Assembly: GCF_000003815.2 (NCBI RefSeq)
Contig: NC_049982.1
Span: forward strand, 8,366,542 to 8,430,541
Reading direction: 5' to 3'
DNA from: Branchiostoma floridae
Taxonomy: Eukaryota > Chordata > Leptocardii > Amphioxiformes > Branchiostomatidae
Length of the DNA: 64,000 nt
Shown here piece after piece: positions 1 through 12,100 of this stretch. The notes beneath the pieces were generated by a model. The model did no database searches and had not been told where the DNA came from. It saw only the letters and a program-made list of their open reading frames with translations. The translations under genes were made by a program, and so were the position numbers. Position 1 is the stretch's first letter; each line of letters begins with the position of its first letter.

Positions 1-123
1 TTGAAACTTTATTGGGGACTTAAATGGATGGAAGAAACTTGCTCTTTCAGTTGTACTTTATGACCTAGTATTCTTGCAATGCTAGAAAGATTTGAGTGGT
101 GGCTTTTTGTTTTCAACAATCAG

Positions 124-3100
124 GCATTTATGGCAGAAAACCCAATCCTGTCTGAGTTCGTAGCAGAGATGCTGAGGTTTGAGGAGATGCAACTGGAAAT
201 TCAGGAGATCGTACCGTCCATCAAGGTTGGAGCCATCCAACTGATCACAGGTGAGGTGCCGGGACACTACAAAAATGTGATTTAATTCATGGAGGCAACA
301 AAACAGAAAAAGTGACAGAAATTGAACTATTATGATTTCCTTCCATTTTGTTAATTGATATAATTCTTTTGGTTACATTATTGTCTAATGTATAATTTTT
401 ACACATCTATCCAATTCAGCTTATGAATTGTAAAATTGTATCATTATTTGTTACTTTGGAGGAAGACTATGTATAAGCCACGAGGCTTTTTTCTTCCCCC
501 CTGCATGTACTTTCATCCGTTAATTTGTTTTATGTTATCTTTTTTAAAGGTTGTGCAAAAATAAATCAAAATCAAATTATATCCCACAAACTCTGTGCCT
601 GACCTTGGTGCTGAATCCACTATGGTTAGTTTCACTGACAATCCAGTGTATTCAACAATCACATTTCTAATGAATAGTTACTTATACCATTTATGTTACA
701 TGTTTCATACTTCTGTTACAAGGTTAAGGTTGAAAATAGTACATTTAAGGAGCTAAATAAGTGTACGTTGAGTGGAAATTCATCTGACCTATTTTTGGAC
801 ATTTTGATTTCGGAAAAAGATTGGCAATCGACATTTGCAAGTGACAACCCAAAGTTGCTCATATTGTGATTTACTTTGCATAACACCTTTTTTTTACTCT
901 GTTCACTTATTGAAACCTTGACCTTCTTTCTCTCAGACCCCCTGAAGACAGCCATGCAGGTGGAGACCAAGAGCTGGAAGATGATCTATGGCAAGAAGCT
1001 GAATGAGGACTACAAGCAGAAGATGGAAGAGATCTTCAACTATGTGACTGACTTCAGCAGGAAGCTTGCCCATCCTATCAAGGTACACAAGACTAAACAT
1101 TACCCCAATGTTATCATTTTTGTCTTTATGTTGTGTGCTGTCTAGTTTTACATAGCAGAATCACTCACATGGATTCGTTCTTGCTCAGGACCTGGAAGAT
1201 GTGAGGTTTGCAATGGAAGCACTGGAGGACGTCCGACACAACATGATCAGGATTGACATGGCACTCGGTCCTATTGAGGTGGGTGCTGCAACTTATTGTT
1301 TCTCTATTAAGCTCCTGCTGCAACCATCATGCAACAAATGGTATTCTAATGTCCAGAAATGAGTCATACCCTCATGAACAATGCGCATTAAATTGTAGTA
1401 GTGTATCTTGTAATGGTCAGTTTGTCAACACTGACTTTTTTGTCACTGATTCTGCACTGAATGTTTGTAGACATTTATCAATAACATATACTAGTAATTG
1501 TGCATGTTACTTTACAGTTTAATATAATTATTTGAGACAGGCAGCCTCAACAACACGTAAATATTCACTCCCCTCTTCTTCACCCTTGCAGGAAGCCTAT
1601 GCCATGCTACAGAAGTATGATGTCAGTGTTGCCAAGGAGGAGGCAGACAGAGCGGACACCCTTCGCTACTCCTTCCAGAAACTGCTGTCTATCTCTGTAA
1701 GGAACCATACAAAACATATTACTAAACTTCTCAGAAAGAAAAACACTATCTTTTCCTTCTGTGAGTTTATGTGATTCAGAGTTAGGACCACTGAACTTGA
1801 ACCTGCTACATTATCTTTGCTCTTCCCCACCCGTAGGCTGATGTGCAGACAGAGTTAGTGATTGTACAGCCCAAGTTCAAGTCTGATCTCCTGGAGTCAG
1901 TCGGTATCTTCCATCATGACATGGAGCATTATGCAGGAGACTATGACACTGTAAGTTTACTTATAGTTAACAGGGGGCCGTTTTAATTTAATTGTCATGC
2001 AAGAGTTCTAGTTGTAGTTTATGACATGAATTTGGCCCTGCTAAGCCAAGGTATTTTACAGTGGTTCTTACTACAGCTTTATATAATACATGGAAAACTG
2101 GAACAGAACATTGTCTTTGAATTAATCACCATTGTTATTCAAATATCCACAGGAAGGTCCAATGGTGGATGGCATTGCTCCAATTGAAGCCAGTGATAGA
2201 CTTTCAGTGTTTGTGGTAAGTAAAAGCAAAACTCAATTCAATCCATTTACATTATCACAAAATGGGTTTTGCGTCTCCATCGTATTGCATGAAAGAAGCT
2301 TCATTCCTTGTACAACTGTGTGTGTTTTCCTTACAGAGTCGGTTTGATGAACTCTGGCGGAAGTTCAACACTTACTCAGCGGGTGAGCAGCTCTTTGGCC
2401 TGACTGTGACGGAGTACCCTGTGCTACAGAAGATCCGTAAGGAGCTGAACCTTCTCCAGAAGCTGTATGGTCTGTACAATGCTGTGCTGAACGGCATCAA
2501 TGGCTACTATGACATTCTGTGGACTGAGGTGGACATTGAGAAGATTAACAATGAACTACTGGACTTCCAAAACAGGTAAAAAAAAACATTCTAAGGACTA
2601 GTTATGATATTGTAATATTGTATCCAAAACTTCTTCTTTCAAAAGTATTGCTTTTCACTCTGTATATGTAATTCAACCTCAAGTTTATCGTAATTCTTGT
2701 AAACCTTTTCCCAAGTCACTCAGGCTGCTGCCAATAGACACTATTGTATTCCATAATCAATTGGAATGCACACCATGACAAATTGTACTAGGTTCTATTG
2801 GGTTTTGTAGTATCTATAGCGTTTTCAAATCAAACCAAATACATGTACTGATGTACAGGTACTGGAGTTGTGTACTGGATAAAGATGTGTCATGTTTCTC
2901 CTAGGTGTCGGAAGCTGCCCAAGGCACTGAAGGAGTGGCAGGCATTCTTAGATCTAAAGAAGAAAATTGATGACTTTAACGAGAGTTGTCCACTGCTGGA
3001 GATGATGGCTAACAAGGCCATGAAGCAGCGACACTGGGACAGGATAGCAACCACTACAGGCTAGTGTAGTCTCAAACTAATCTTGTGTTAAAGATTAATT

Positions 3101-6100
3101 AACTTTAATCTTGATTAAAGTTAATTAAGCAACTGGGTAGATGGTGCAAACAATCAGACATTTTTGGTAGCATCTTTCTTTTTTAGTCATTGATGAAAGA
3201 TAGTGGATTTTACCTGAAACGTACAATTACCATAACTTTTGTATTGTGTATAATGTCTAACTTCTTAATGTTATCTAGAGTCTGTTATAATCAAACTGTT
3301 GACAGCAGTTTGACAGCGGTTTGAATACGAGTTAGTCTTATCTTCTGCTCTTTGTCTCTTTTAGGCGTAACATTTGATGTTGAGTCAGAGTCCTTCTGTC
3401 TCCGAAATATCATGGAAGCCGACTTGCTCGCTTTCAAGGAAGACATTGAGGTAAATCTCTCAGTCTTTATGTACATTTGTAAGCTCCAATAATACATTTC
3501 CATCTCTACTTGCCAAAAGTACGGTGATAGACAGGATGGATGCTGGTATACAACAAAACACAATTTTCTTACTGGAGAAGTCAATAATGAAACAAATGAA
3601 ATTATAGAAAATATCATGAACTCTGTCCTTGGTGCTGAATCTAATGTGGTTGGTTTCACCTAGAGTCAAGTCACTCCAGTTGTACATTTTCAACTCTACA
3701 TGCCAAGAATACATTACTGCAAAAGTTTTATCTGTCCAACTAAATGTAGATCAATCAATCACTTTTTATGTTTAATCCAAAAATGTGACATTTGTTTATC
3801 TGTTAATCACAGGTGTTTGATTTATCTTTTCCTTAGGACATCTGTATCTCTGCTGTGAAAGAAAAGGACATTGAGGCCAAACTAGCACAGGTGGTGGCTG
3901 ACTGGAGCTTGCAGGAGTTCCAGTTTGCTGGCTTCAAGGCTCGTGGGGAGCTCCTCCTGAAGGGTGGTGAGACGTCAGAAATCGTGGCCCTGATGGAAGA
4001 TTCTCTCATGATCCTGGGCTCACTCCTCAGTAATAGGTCAGTCAAGATTGTTGGTAATTGCCCAGAGCTGTTTTACTTAGACCCATTTCACAGCAGTTTG
4101 ATGAGTAATGTGATGCCTTTTTCCTAGAAGGGATAAAGTCTTTGTCCTTGCTTGCATGACTGAACTTAGTGCAATCGGTGCACAGTGTTAAAATGACCTG
4201 AAGTATTCATACAAAGACAAAGAGATAACAAGTCAGTGCCATGATAAGTTTGGGAAAACTGTAAACTTTTGTTTTGCATTTTTTAAGAAATGTTTTGATT
4301 GAATAAAATATCTTTCCCTCAGGTACAATGCCCCGTTTAAGAAGGACATTCAGTCCTGGGTGCAGAAGCTGTCCAACAGTTCAGACATCATTGAGAACTG
4401 GCTGGTGGTACAGAACCTGTGGGTGTACCTGGAGGCTGTGTTCGTGGGAGGAGACATCGCAAAACAGCTGCCTCAGGTGAGCAATTGTAGCAGTTAGAGT
4501 TATGAGGAAACTCTTTTCTCATGCATTATAAAAACAAGGACAAACACTTTGCTCTGAATGAAGTAAAAAAGTGTTGAGTTTAAAGTTACCAAAAGCACTT
4601 CTTCCATCTTCCTTAGAAAGAACAACAGAAAATACCATGCTAATCAATTTGCTGACCTTCATCACCAGAACAGGTCTTCTTTAACTTCTCTAACAATCTC
4701 CAACTCTCCAGGAAGCCAAGCGGTTCCAGAACATCGACAAGTCGTGGGTGAAGATCATGACCCGTGCTCACGAGACGCCCAACGTGGTTAATTGCTGCGT
4801 GGGAGATGAGACGCTTGGACAGCTACTGCCACATCTGCTGGAGCAACTGGAGCTCTGCCAGAAATCTCTCACTGGGTCAGTCTAGCAGTACAGTCAAGCC
4901 TATAGATACTAGTGGACACTTTTGCAAAAGACCACAGGTCCCTTTGAATATTGTTTTCATTGATCAAAGAATGGAGAATCCTGTCTATGGTGGCCACCCA
5001 TCTACCCATTTTCCTCAAGTCCTTTGGGTGGTTGAAACAAATCACATGCAAATCTGTTTTCATTGATTGATTATCATCAATCATTGAGGCAAAGCAGTGT
5101 CAAGATGAAGAAGCTTGTTGATTTACTGGTTTGTTTTTATCGTAGGTATTTGGAGAAGAAACGTCTGGTGTTTCCACGGTTCTTTTTCATCTCTGACCCT
5201 GCACTTCTGGAGATTCTTGGTCAGGCCAGCGACTCTCATACTATCCAGGTTAGGTTCTTCATATTTGTAAAAGATGATAAGGAGAAACTAGTATAAGGCA
5301 AAATGTCATGTATGAAAGCCTTAAACTACATCTTTAGTACTTGCTAAGGCTCAAAATATGATATTTGATGCCTTCTTGCTCCATCTATATCATAGGACAG
5401 ATTTTAATCACATTTTGTTGAACATCTAGATAATGGCTAGTATTGCACTTCTTATTTGTTTTACATTTTCATAATGTCAATGTGTTAAGCAAGAAGTGAA
5501 TCATATTCATGTGTTTCCTTCCAGTCCCACCTGCTGGGTGTGTTTGAGAATGTGAACGAGGTGACATTTCACGAGAAAGACTATGACAGGATGTTGGCCT
5601 TTGTCTCCAGGGAGGGTGAGAGTGTCAATGTAAGTATAGAAAGATTGAAGTTCATACAGTCCTTTGTGTGTTGATGTGAGGTCTGTGTGGCGCAACGGTG
5701 AGAGCGTTTGACTTAGAACTAATAGGACCTGGGTTCAACACTTGCATTGCCCTGACTTTGTGCCCTTGGAAAAGGCAATTTATAAGATAAACAAGATAAG
5801 AGATCAGGCAAAGAGGCTCGGTTGGCTATGCCCAAAACACACACACAGATTTGGTGTGCCAGTGTTCTAACACACAGTGTCACAGATTTGGTGTGCCAGT
5901 GTTCCAACATCTGCACATTTGCCACCAAGAGCTGTAAATTTGTGTGTTGCTCTTCTTATGCATCCAGAACTAGAAGTATAATCTAACTTAATGTGTATCC
6001 ATACCTTCCCAGCTTGATAACCCTGTGATAGCCAAAGGTAATGTGGAGATCTGGTTAGGAGACCTACTCAGGGAGCAGCAGTCTTCACTGAAGGGAGTCA

Positions 6101-9100
6101 TCAGGGAGGCTTCTGCTAATATCAACGATGCATCCTTCCAATCCTGGCATTTCTGGCTAACTACCCAGCACAGGTCAGTGGTTGGATATCCAGGACATCT
6201 ACAGTACAGTTTTATAACATGTCAAACTTTTGTCAGTATGTCTTAAGCTTTTGAATAATGTATACCAAAGAAATATTAAGCTGCAACAAATAAGTCAGTG
6301 TTGAAACTTGAGGTACAGTTTGGACTACTGAATAATAGTAATGGGCCTTGTTCAGAGAGGTAACATATATGGGCTCATAGTTGGATTGAACCATGCAATG
6401 TATTGCAACCTCCTTTATTTTATTTGTTATTATTGGGTTGGCCCACTACTCTCTCTACGCAGCCAGGGGCTGAATTGTGAGGAGCTTACAATAGGCAGGG
6501 CTAAGTCCCAAAGGTCTGGAGTGGCTGCCTTTCGTCTCTAACTTGGGTGACCTCAATACAAAAGTAATTACCCATGTGTGGCCAAAGTTTTGTAGGTTTC
6601 AAATTTTGGTTCAAAGGGATTTGTTTTTGCGGTGTTTTTTGTACAGGTTGGCTTGCTGGGTATCCAGATGATCTGGACCAGGGATGCTGAGGAGGCACTG
6701 GCAGCTGCACGGTCCGACAAGAAGATCATGCAGATGACCAACCAGAAGTTCCTTGACCTGCTGAACAAGCTGATCGACCAGACGACCCTCGACCTGACAA
6801 AGTTTGAGCGAGTGAAGTTTGAGACCCTGGTGACCATCCACGTTCACCAGAGGGATATCTTTGATGACCTGGTAAATGCTTGCAAATTACAGAATAAGTC
6901 ATTGATGCAGGTTTGAGAGACATATACATTATAGGTAATAAGATACACCATACAAAAGGTACTCAAGAAAGGATCTACTATCATCAAGCATCCACTATAG
7001 TCCACAAACTTGCACAACTGTAATAATGTTTTTTCTTACTAACTTTGAGTTTTAGTCATAGTTAACAAAATTCTTTAGCTCTTGACTTCAACTGCAGGGT
7101 TTGACGGGAGCATATGACTCCTGTTGAAGACAAGTGTCTTCTAATTGGAATCAATGAGCAAGGTTTGATTTTCAGAATGCTAGATTAGAGAATTTAACAT
7201 GTTATCTGTTCTTTTTCTTCAGGTGCGCATGCACATCAAGAATGTGAATGACTTTGAGTGGTTGAAGCAGTCACGCTTCTACTGGAAGGAGGACATTGAT
7301 GACTGCATCGTGTCCATCACAGACGTGGACTTCAGCTACCAGAATGAGTTTCTGGGCTGTACTGACAGGCTTGTTATCACTCCTCTAACTGACAGGTCTG
7401 CCCTTCTCTTTATTCAATCAGTTCCCTATCACTGGATTTCTTATTTTGTGCCATACTACTTGATGTCAGTCCTGCGATAAAACAAGGAAAAAGTAAATTA
7501 ATTCATTGAGATTTTGACGAACTGATGACAAGTCATCCTTGCTCCAGATCCACCACATTCATGTAGCAAGTGAAAAGAGAAGATGTCTTGACTGTATAGA
7601 GCAATCTCCCTTTGCCCCTGCCTTCTTTGATTGTATATTTGATTACTTGGCTTGGCATCATTAATGGTAACTTAAGCCCAATTAGACAATAGATTATTTC
7701 ATGTTTAGGTTGTTTTCCTGTTTTTGCCATGACAAGGTGCTATATCACACTGGGACAAGCCCTGGGCATGAGCATGGGAGGAGCTCCTGCTGGGCCGGCC
7801 GGTACTGGGAAGACAGAGACCACCAAGGACATGGGGAAGGCCCTGGGCAAGTACGTGGTGGTGTTCAACTGTTCTGATCAGATGGACTACAGAGGCCTGG
7901 GGAGGATCTACAAGGGTGAGAGGACACATTCATTTTCTGTTTGTTTTGTTTATTCTCTTCTTGACTTTATTAATTTCAACATGTTAGAGGATTGTTCAGC
8001 AAAATACAAAAACTTTCAATGAGCTGTCATAGAAGCTTTGAAAGCATATCAGCCTGTTTTATGTGTATTCTTAGCTTTAGTTTTCTGCTTTTTTATTTGA
8101 GACAGTATCTCATCTTGAAAGTATGGTCTGGACAAATTGATCACCTATTTAGGTAATTAGTATTTACCATATTAGCTTGACATATGTTTCAGTGTAGAAA
8201 TGTCAACCCTCCAAAGATTCATTATGATCGTTTTTATCACAAGTCATATTCTAATGATAATTGCATTTCTTTCTCCGCAGGTCTTGCCCAGTCCGGAAGC
8301 TGGGGCTGTTTTGATGAGTTTAACAGGATCGACCTGCCGGTGTTATCTGTGGCAGCTCAGCAGATCTACATTGTCCTGATGGCCAGGAAGGAGAGGAAGA
8401 CCCAGTTTGTCTTCACAGACGGAGATGTGGTGGACCTGAACCCTGAGTTTGGCCTCTTCATCACCATGGTAAGGAGACTGTCCTTGCTTCTGTCTTAGTT
8501 GAATTTCCTAACCTTTTCTATAAGAGAGACAATACTTGAGGGATTTCCTGTGATAACTGAGACCTGAAAGTCAACAATACTACTGTACATGGTATCAGGA
8601 CCAAAACTTTTTTTACTAAAGACAGTCATTGTGTTTCTGTGCAGTCATTCTAAACAAAAAGAGGACCGATGTCACATATTAAACAAAACTCAATGCTTTT
8701 TTTCCATGTCACAGAACCCTGGCTATGCCGGCCGACAGGAGCTGCCTGAGAACCTGAAGATTCAGTTCAGAACAGTCGCCATGATGGTGCCAGACAGACA
8801 GGTGAATGTCTTCCTGCTTCTCTGCTGACCTAAGACCTCCTACTGTTGGTTCATTATAGTAAATGGTCAAAGACAGACATATCATCCTGAGTGTGATTAT
8901 TGGACACACAGGTTGTGGACAACAGTGATATTGAATTGGAAGTCGGTAGCATACTCATAGATGATACTTAGGTTACAGTGTTGCTATCAGTAGAAAGAGC
9001 TGTAGATGATGACTGAAAACTTTTGAATTCCTGACTTAGAATTCATCATCTTTTTACAGAAGCTTACTGACAACATGTAGACTATTAGCAGAGTCAGTTA

Positions 9101-12100
9101 ACCAATTGGCTTTCCTGTACAGATCATTATGAGAGTGAAGCTGGCCAGCTGTGGTTTCCAGGAGAACATCATCCTGGCTCAGAAGTTCTACACACTATAC
9201 AAACTGTGTGAGGAACAGCTCTCAAAGCAGGTACAGACTTTGTTAGGGGGTTGGTAAATCTCATCATCTCTAGGTTAAATGCAACTGCCTGGAAGGACCT
9301 TATATTGTGAGAATTCTTTGACATGTGGGAGGAATTTTTGCATGGCAAATAAACTGGAGTCTTATTTTTTATGCAGACTTGGAAACATGTGTCTATGGTA
9401 TAAGATTTGTAGCTTAAAGCTGATATAATTCACGACCCAAAAACGCTACAGGACTGGATAAATGTGTGTTTTAGGTGCATTATGACTTTGGTCTGAGGAA
9501 CATCCTGTCAGTGCTGCGTACTTTGGGAGCCAACAAGCGTGCTCGACCAGAGGAGACAGAGTCAACCATTGTCATGAGAGTTCTGAGGGACATGAATCTT
9601 TCCAAGCTGGTAAGGACATGCTATACTTTGTTCATAACTGTGATTTTTTGGGCAATATGGAACAGGAGTCCTGTAGTTAAAAAAGGCTTCTAAATATATC
9701 TACAGGAGGCAACAATGATTGAACATCTGTTGTATCATGTTTTATCATTTTCTGAGATAGACAACGAGAATCATACTATTTGCTCCTTAACATCACAGAC
9801 AAATTTGGACATTCACAGCAATTGCATTGCATTGCTACATTGCATTGATTTAGTCATATCTGATATCCCTGAATCTGACTGGCCTGTTGTTTGTTGTCAT
9901 GACAACAGGTGGATGAAGATGAGCCCCTGTTTCTGAGTCTGATTGGTGACCTGTTCCCTGGCATCGTCCTGGATACGGCGACCTACGAGGACCTGCAGGC
10001 AGCCATCACCCACCAGGTGGACGAGTCGCCCGACCTCATCAACCACCCCAACTGGAACCTCAAACTTGTGCAGGCATGTTTTTGTTTGTTCGTTTGTTTG
10101 TTTATTTCTATTTTACCAGGGGTGACATATCGCCTTATCTGCACTTTTTCTGCATCAAGACTATAATCAGACCTATATTTCAACATCAGGACCACTTGGC
10201 CAATGTGACCACTTTTTGCTGGCCACTTAGACAATTTTTCTCCATTGACAAAAGTATCGATGATCCTGTCTATAATAACCACCTGTCCACATCAACAAGA
10301 CTTCATTGATCTCACGAGTGGTCTTCTTAGACAGTTCGACTCTACCTATTGATTCTGTCACCAGATATACAGGAACTTAAGTTGACATTTATCATTATAG
10401 TGGATGGCGATGTATTTGCGGGCAGTTTTCCTCTTAAGAGTTGTGAATTTTTTGCCAAGGGTGTAAAACTTTGACTAACTGAAAAACTGAGGAGGGTTGA
10501 TAAAACTGGTTGCCAGATCTTATGTTAAGGTCCAACAGCCAAATAGTTAGATAAGGAATGAGATGAGATGATTACACATCTCCCCTTTCCTCCCATAGTT
10601 GTTTGAGACCCAGCGTGTACGTTGGGGCATGATGACCTTGGGTCCGAGCGGAGCCGGGAAGACGGAGTGTATCCACACCCTGATGAAGTCCATGACAGAG
10701 TGTGGCGCCCCTCACAGGGAGATGAAGATGAACCCCAAGGCCATCACGGCGCCTCAGATGTTTGGCAGGCTGGACGTTGCCACCAACGACTGGACAGATG
10801 GGATCTTCTCTACCCTGTGGAGGAGGACTCACAAGGCCAAGAAAGGTGAAGGTTTACATTCTATCCCCATAAATCTTGATACCCTGCAGTAATTTTGAAT
10901 ATGTGCCATGAAAAGATAGAGTCAAATTGATGACAAAATTTTTGTATGGAGAGTGTCATTAAGAAGAAATTGAATTCAATTGCAAAGGAAATGGTGAGAT
11001 TAAGAAGTTAAGAAGACTAGTTTGTCACTTAGATGTTTTTTTCCATACAGAAAATATTGCTAGACAGTAACACTTAGAGTGAGAATTCAGAACAATTCTT
11101 AATGCTTCTCTTTGCTGTCTTGCACGGATATTGATAATGTATTATGCTGTAGTCCACAACTTGAACTTGAGTCCACAGAAGGAAGAAAGCTATTAAGTAA
11201 TGTTCTGATGCATTGAGTGTAACCTCACTGTTTTTCCACCAACAGGAGAGAACATCTGGATTGTGCTGGATGGTCCTGTAGATGCCATCTGGATTGAGAA
11301 CTTGAACTCTGTGCTGGACGACAACAGAACCCTGACCCTCGCTAACGGAGACCGTATTCCCATGTCTCCTGCCTGCAAGGTTGTGTTTGAGGTGCACAAC
11401 ATCGACAACGCCTCACCAGCCACTGTTTCACGCAACGGCATGGTCTTCATGAGCTCCTCTGTGCTGGACTTCAGGCCCATACTTGGTGTAAGTTTTGTGG
11501 AGCCATTCCTTAATCAATGAATTGCAAATGATATGAATAATGACATACATGTATATTGAAACCTATAGGAGGTAGAGTTGCTTCATAGGGCAAGGGGAAG
11601 GTGGCATTGTTCTTTCAGGCCAACAGTATGGGCATGTGTAGCGACATGTATTCTTGACACCCGACATCTGATTGTAGATTGTTGTGTTGATAGGGAGGCG
11701 AAAACAAGAATTAAGATTGACCAAAAATTTTTACGTTTCTCCTGATGCCATGCAGGGCTGGCTGCGTAAGAGGCAGCCCCAGGAGGCAGACATCCTGCAG
11801 GCCCTGTATGATAAGGTGTTCGACGACCTGTACCACTTCATGGCACAGAACCTCTGGCCAAAGATGGTGCTGCTGGAATGTAACTACATTGCTCAGGTAA
11901 CCACCAGATTATTACAATCCCTGAAATCTAATGTATAAGACAACTTGAATCCTACAAAATATGACTCATAACCGTAATAGTATAACAAGAAATGAGACAT
12001 TGCAGCAATGTATAGAGAACAAAAATATCTGATTAGAGTGGATTTACAGTTGTCAGCAAAATCCCAAAGGAGGTACAGGCATGCGATTGAGATTTTTGAT

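Larger units (their letters stand above)
124..7395 (+). other. Dynein stem and linker exons 1-17
   Basis: These exons encode the end of the tail (DHC N-terminal regions) and the linker that bends during the power stroke. Exons: 124-250, 937-1082, 1189-1278, 1592-1696, 1837-1950, 2153-2215, 2337-2575, 2905-3059, 3365-3450, 3837-4036, 4323-4476, 4712-4875, 5146-5248, 5525-5629, 6013-6173, 6647-6871, 7223-7395. Recognisable stretches are [16 protein letters not shown] (exon 10), [13 protein letters not shown] (exon 16) and [13 protein letters not shown] just before AAA1 (exon 17). Intron 8 starts with GC (3060) rather than GT. Exon 15 is one base short for its frame. Confidence 0.9.

Noticed and set aside
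5682-5760. Functional tRNA gene
   Set aside because: A and B boxes are present, but the cloverleaf is not well formed and a SINE core follows, so it is a tRNA-derived SINE.
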